This document shows positions 31,811-35,000 of a stretch of DNA of 35,000 bases, one piece after another. Source of the stretch: Chromera velia (taxonomy: Eukaryota > Sar > Chromeraceae); contig JAHBMJ010001987.1 of NCBI GenBank assembly GCA_018398765.1, forward strand, positions 1 through 35,000, written 5' to 3'. Position 1 is the stretch's first letter. Every line of letters starts with the position of its first letter. Made by a program: the position numbers and the translations under genes. The notes below the pieces were generated by a model. It did no database searches, was not told the origin of the DNA, and saw only the letters and a program-made list of their open reading frames with translations.

Positions 31811-34666
31811 TCACCATGTCACCCGCAGCCACGGGTGGTCTTTCAACCTCTTCTCGATCGACCTTGTTTGAAGAGCGTCAAGGGAAAGAGGGGTTCTCCC
31901 CAAGTGGATGGTAAGCGGTGTGCTGATGATGTCGGAGACTCCATCGGCAAGATCTGCAATGCCGATCAACAAAGCACCACACTCCGGGAGGAAGTACTCA
32001 CACTCTTGCAAGTACACTTCCTCCAACCCCGCCATCCCGCGCATCTCAAGGTTCTTGTGTAGGGCTCTGAGCACAGGCGCACCCACCCCTGCATTTCCAC
32101 TCAAATTCAGGACCCTCAGCCGTTCAGCATTCTTCAGTGATTTCAGCACGTCCACATAAGTGTGTGACTTCGTGTTCCTTAAATCGAGTCGTTCAAGCGA
32201 ACAAAGATGCGACAGACACCTTTCCCTACCCACTGCTTGTTCTTCTTCTTCTCCTGCATCCTCTTGCCCCTTTGATTGAAACGGCAATTGAGAAAGATAG
32301 TCGAGGAGACGCGCTAGGCGGCGTACCGCTGACGCATCGAAAAACTGCTGACCAGCAAACGAAATTTCACGCAAACGGCTCACGGTCCGTCTCACGAACT
32401 GTCGATACAGCCTTTTTACCCTCGCGACGTCCGAATTGTTCGTGAAGGTCTTTCCATCAATCACGCGGTCGAAATCCAAAGGAGCGGCAGGGGTCGGAGA
32501 GACGGTTCTCTCGTCCTCTATCTGTGCTCTAGGATCGGGACCAGTCCCGGTCGGAAGGTTATGGATCATTCGAAGAAACTTGAAACCTGTGAGGAAAGTC
32601 TCGAAGGTCGTCCAACCGCGTTGGTCGAAGGGAGCGCTGTTGTGTGCATCAGGGGGAGTGCCGGTAGATCGGAAGACGCGTGTGTGGGGGCTGCTGTAAA
32701 GGAGGTCTAGGCGACTGAGGGCTTTGTCAAACCTCTCCTGACTGAATTCGTTCTCCTCGTTTTCTTCTATCTCACCACTGTGACCCCTCGATCTCTGAGG
32801 AATGGCCATATAGTCCCAAAAAACAAATGTGCGATCTGACTTGTCCTTCCACCCCCACCAATGCCGCTCACACTCCTCCACCAAAAGACGGAGGTGAAAG
32901 AGGTTCGGGTCTGGGTGCTCTCTAGAGAGCCACCCATATGAGAGACACACAACCGTAAAGGCTCCACGTAAAGGACAGTCAAGCTGAGCAAACTGGTCTG
33001 CGCTATTCGTTGCGGCCTCGACATCTTCCCGGGGCATGCCTAAGCCTTGCAGCACGGATGGCACGTCTTGACGTCTCGGAACTGGCCGCCCTTTGTCAAG
33101 AAGGAAACGGAGCACTGAGAGGGGCCAGAGAGCGATGAAACGTTCTGAAAATGCGGTAGCGAGCGGCTTCCACTCTCTCTGCGTCTCTGCTTTGCTCTCA
33201 AACAGCTGCAAGACCTCTGTGTGTGTGTTTTGCAAGGCTAGTGAGATGGCACTTTCACCAGACTGCGAGGTGATATCTGGATCCCCACCTCCCTGCAACA
33301 GACAGGCGGTAACCTCACAATGCCCTTCCTCTGCTGCAATCATCAACGCTGTCCAGCCCCGAAAGTCCTTCGCGTTGACATCTGCTCCCGCACGAAGCAG
33401 CAGATCAACCACCTCATTCCAACCCTTCGCCGAGGCGGCCACCAGGGCCGTGCTTCCGTCCCCCCTCGTCGCATTGACGTCTACACACGCACGAATCAAC
33501 GAATCAACGACCCTTGCGTGTCCCCTCTCGGCTGCCACCATCAGCACCGGGCGGGTCTGCTGATCTTTCGCGTTTACATCTGCACCTGCGCGAAGCAACA
33601 AGTCAACCACCTCTCTGTCCCCATTTTCCGCTGCGAGCATCAGCGGCAACCCCCCAGCCCTCCCCTCTACGTTGACATTCACACCCGCACGAATGAGCAA
33701 ATCAGCCACCTCACAATGTCCCTTCTCCACTGCAGACATCAATGCAGCCCCCCCAACAGCAGCTTCTGCGCTGTGAATTGAACCAGCACGAATCAGCAAA
33801 TTGACGACCTCACTGTGTCCGTTCTCCGCTGCAACCACCAACACCGCCCGCCCTTCCCGATCTTTCACGCTCACATCTGCACCTACACGAATGAGCAAAT
33901 CCACCACTTCTGTATGTCCTTTCGTGGCCGCAGCTATCAGCGGCATCCCCCCGCCCCCCACGAAGGGAAACCGTGCGTTGACATCTGCCCCCGCACGAAT
34001 CAACAAATCAGCAGCGACGGCCTGTCCTCTCTCTGCTGCACATGTCAGAGCCTGGGTGAGGTCTCCACCCCCACGAACCAGTAGTCCCTGTGTCCCTTCT
34101 CTGCTGCAATCATCAACGCTGTCCGGCCCCCAAAGTCCTTCGCGTTGACATCTGCACCCGCACAAAGCAGCAAATCAACTATCTCTCTGCTACCCTTCTC
34201 CGCTGCAACCATTAAATTCGTTCTGCCGCCCGTCCAACTTGCTCTCACATCTGCACCCGCACGAATGAATCTGTGCATGGACCAGCCTGCCGTCTCCCCG
34301 TGAGACTGCATCTCTCAGGTGTTGGGAGGCTGTGATAATAGCCTCAGTTGCACCTTCACGCTGCCCTCTGCTGCGAGCAGATGCCGTCAGGATACACCAC
34401 CGAGAGCGTCCAACAAAACTCCCAATGTCAATCCCATCGCAGTTCTCCCTCCCACCTCCCGTGATGATATTCTTCCGCCTTCCTCTGATTCCAGCCCCAC
34501 TCTCTCCTTCAGGCCTGTAGTCATTGTGTGCTTGTTCGGCTGACAGCTCAGCGGGAGAAGGCAGAGATACAGACTCACCTACCCTCTCATTTCGGGCGCT
34601 ATTGGAGACGGCCGAGCCAGAGGAGATCTCCGCCCTGCAGCGACCACCAGTGCATGAAGCTCCCAT
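31811..34666 (-). CDS. Ankyrin - SHRW-like domain - leucine-rich-repeat protein (NLR-like layout), with a frame-shifted or intron segment
   Basis: Exon model by eye: 34666-34283 joined to 34087-31811 (886 aa), with a 195-bp GT-AG intron; alternatively two compensating frameshifts. The first ATG of the upstream frame gives MGASCT, which fits an N-myristoylation site (G2, T6) with a possible palmitoylated Cys 5. Counting residues of the long frame from the TTG at 34165: ankyrin repeats at about 28-330 (about nine, each with DLLIRAGADVNA and AAEKGH-type motifs). A domain follows at about 400-530 with VVCLSYGWLSREHPDP, TFVFWDYMAIPQ, RFDKALSRLDLLY and QRGWTTFETF. I know this pattern (SHRW / DY-x-x-PQ / RGW-x-x-FE) from uncharacterised algal and stramenopile proteins. 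Leucine-rich repeats come last, at about 650-765 (CSLERLDLRNTK, AERLRVLNLSGNAGVG). Between 34282 and 34088 the frame contains a TAG (34190-34192), while another frame there encodes two perfect ankyrin repeats. The role is unknown; a sensor or recognition protein is inference. Confidence 0.7.
34088..34282 (-). other. Ankyrin-coding segment in a shifted frame (putative intron or frameshifted block)
   Basis: In gene sense it starts GTCCATG after GGCAGGCTG and ends ACACAG before GGACTACTGG, so GT-AG borders exist and splicing would keep the frame. Yet the segment encodes RFIRAGADVRASW, EIVDLLLCAGADVNAKDF and RTALMIAAEKGH, good ankyrin repeats, in a frame shifted from both flanks. Confidence 0.55.
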
Positions 34667-35000
34667 CTCGATCGAATGACAAGAAGAAGACGCTACAGCC
34701 GAAAGAAAGAAGTGAAACCTGCAGAGAGAAACGCAGCTCGGCCGGATTAATTGACCCACTTGCAAGGAGAGCTTTGTCCGAGCAGCAGGATGGAGCAAAC
34801 TCGTCCGATCAACATTGGCGGGACCGTCGCGCCATCGATCCCGCGGCGCGCGTCAGTTTTGGGTCGGTCCCCGAGTTCCATCATCGGACCATGCAGGCGC
34901 GGCCGGGAGGCGGCCCGCGCGCGCGGTCATGCAAGCTGCCATGCAGTGCATGGAGCTGATTGATCGCGGGCCCCGGCCAGTCCCCAACATGTGTTTCAAA
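34667..35000. promoter_or_regulatory. Upstream region of the ankyrin/LRR gene with GC-rich patches
   Basis: 34825-34930 is GC-rich with palindromic CG runs (CCGCGGCGCGCG, GGCCCGCGCGCGCGG) and CATGCA words, much like the island at 10218-10335. A pyrimidine tract ending in TCTCTCTGCAG (minus sense, near 34720) could be the acceptor of a 5' UTR intron. The promoter role is inferred from position. Confidence 0.4.

Noticed and set aside
34163-34165. Start of the ankyrin/LRR protein at the TTG at 34165
   Set aside because: The first 25 or so residues from there are ankyrin-coding DNA read in the wrong frame. The same frame is open further upstream from the ATG at 34666.

Overview
This window is nuclear DNA from a eukaryote. 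Two genes have many phase-consistent introns with GT-AG borders. Terminal stops use the standard code, spacers are AT-rich, and several transposon families are present. The kinase gene, the giant HEAT-type protein and the ankyrin/LRR protein, together with (TG)n and (CT)n microsatellites inside introns, suggest a free-living alga or protist. A photosynthetic alveolate such as a chromerid is my best guess, but this is inference and nothing here proves it.

Layout from left to right. (1) 1-1045, minus strand: broken pol fragment of a Ty1/copia-type retrotransposon (GAG-pre-integrase zinc motif plus integrase core). (2) About 1190-2088, plus: decayed PARP-type ADP-ribosyltransferase with stops and a frameshift. 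(3) 2538-4994: a 2.46-kb DNA transposon with about 315-bp terminal inverted repeats and transposase remnants. (4) 5820-9866, minus: a 7-exon inositol polyphosphate kinase (569 aa as I splice it). (5) 9867-10697: a divergent promoter region with a GC-rich island. (6) 10698-22833, plus: a 20-exon gene for a 2129-aa alpha-solenoid (HEAT/ARM-like) protein with an internal RG/GGR-rich island; I do not recognise the family. (7) 22834-24378: AT-rich spacer. (8) 24379-29701: a nest of three repeat families (A/A' inverted, D1/D2 direct, R1/R2 inverted) containing a gag-like CCHC reading frame. R2 is split by a 459-bp foldback element, while R1 preserves the empty site. (9) 29702-31810: no gene seen. 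(10) 31811-34666, minus: an ankyrin / SHRW-like / LRR protein of NLR-like layout whose N-terminal ankyrin repeats lie in a shifted frame. That segment is either a pair of compensating frameshifts or a 195-bp intron made of ankyrin-coding DNA. (11) 34667-35000: GC-rich upstream region.

The two large genes share a divergent promoter region but have no obvious functional link. The kinase makes soluble inositol polyphosphates. The HEAT protein looks like a scaffold with a possible nucleic-acid-binding island. The ankyrin/LRR protein looks like a sensor or recognition protein of a large lineage-specific family. The rest is mobile DNA. The strongest candidates for something new are the ankyrin segment that may have become an intron, the foldback element with its in-window empty site, and the interleaved repeat nest. 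All splice sites were chosen by eye from GT-AG borders, reading phase and family similarity.
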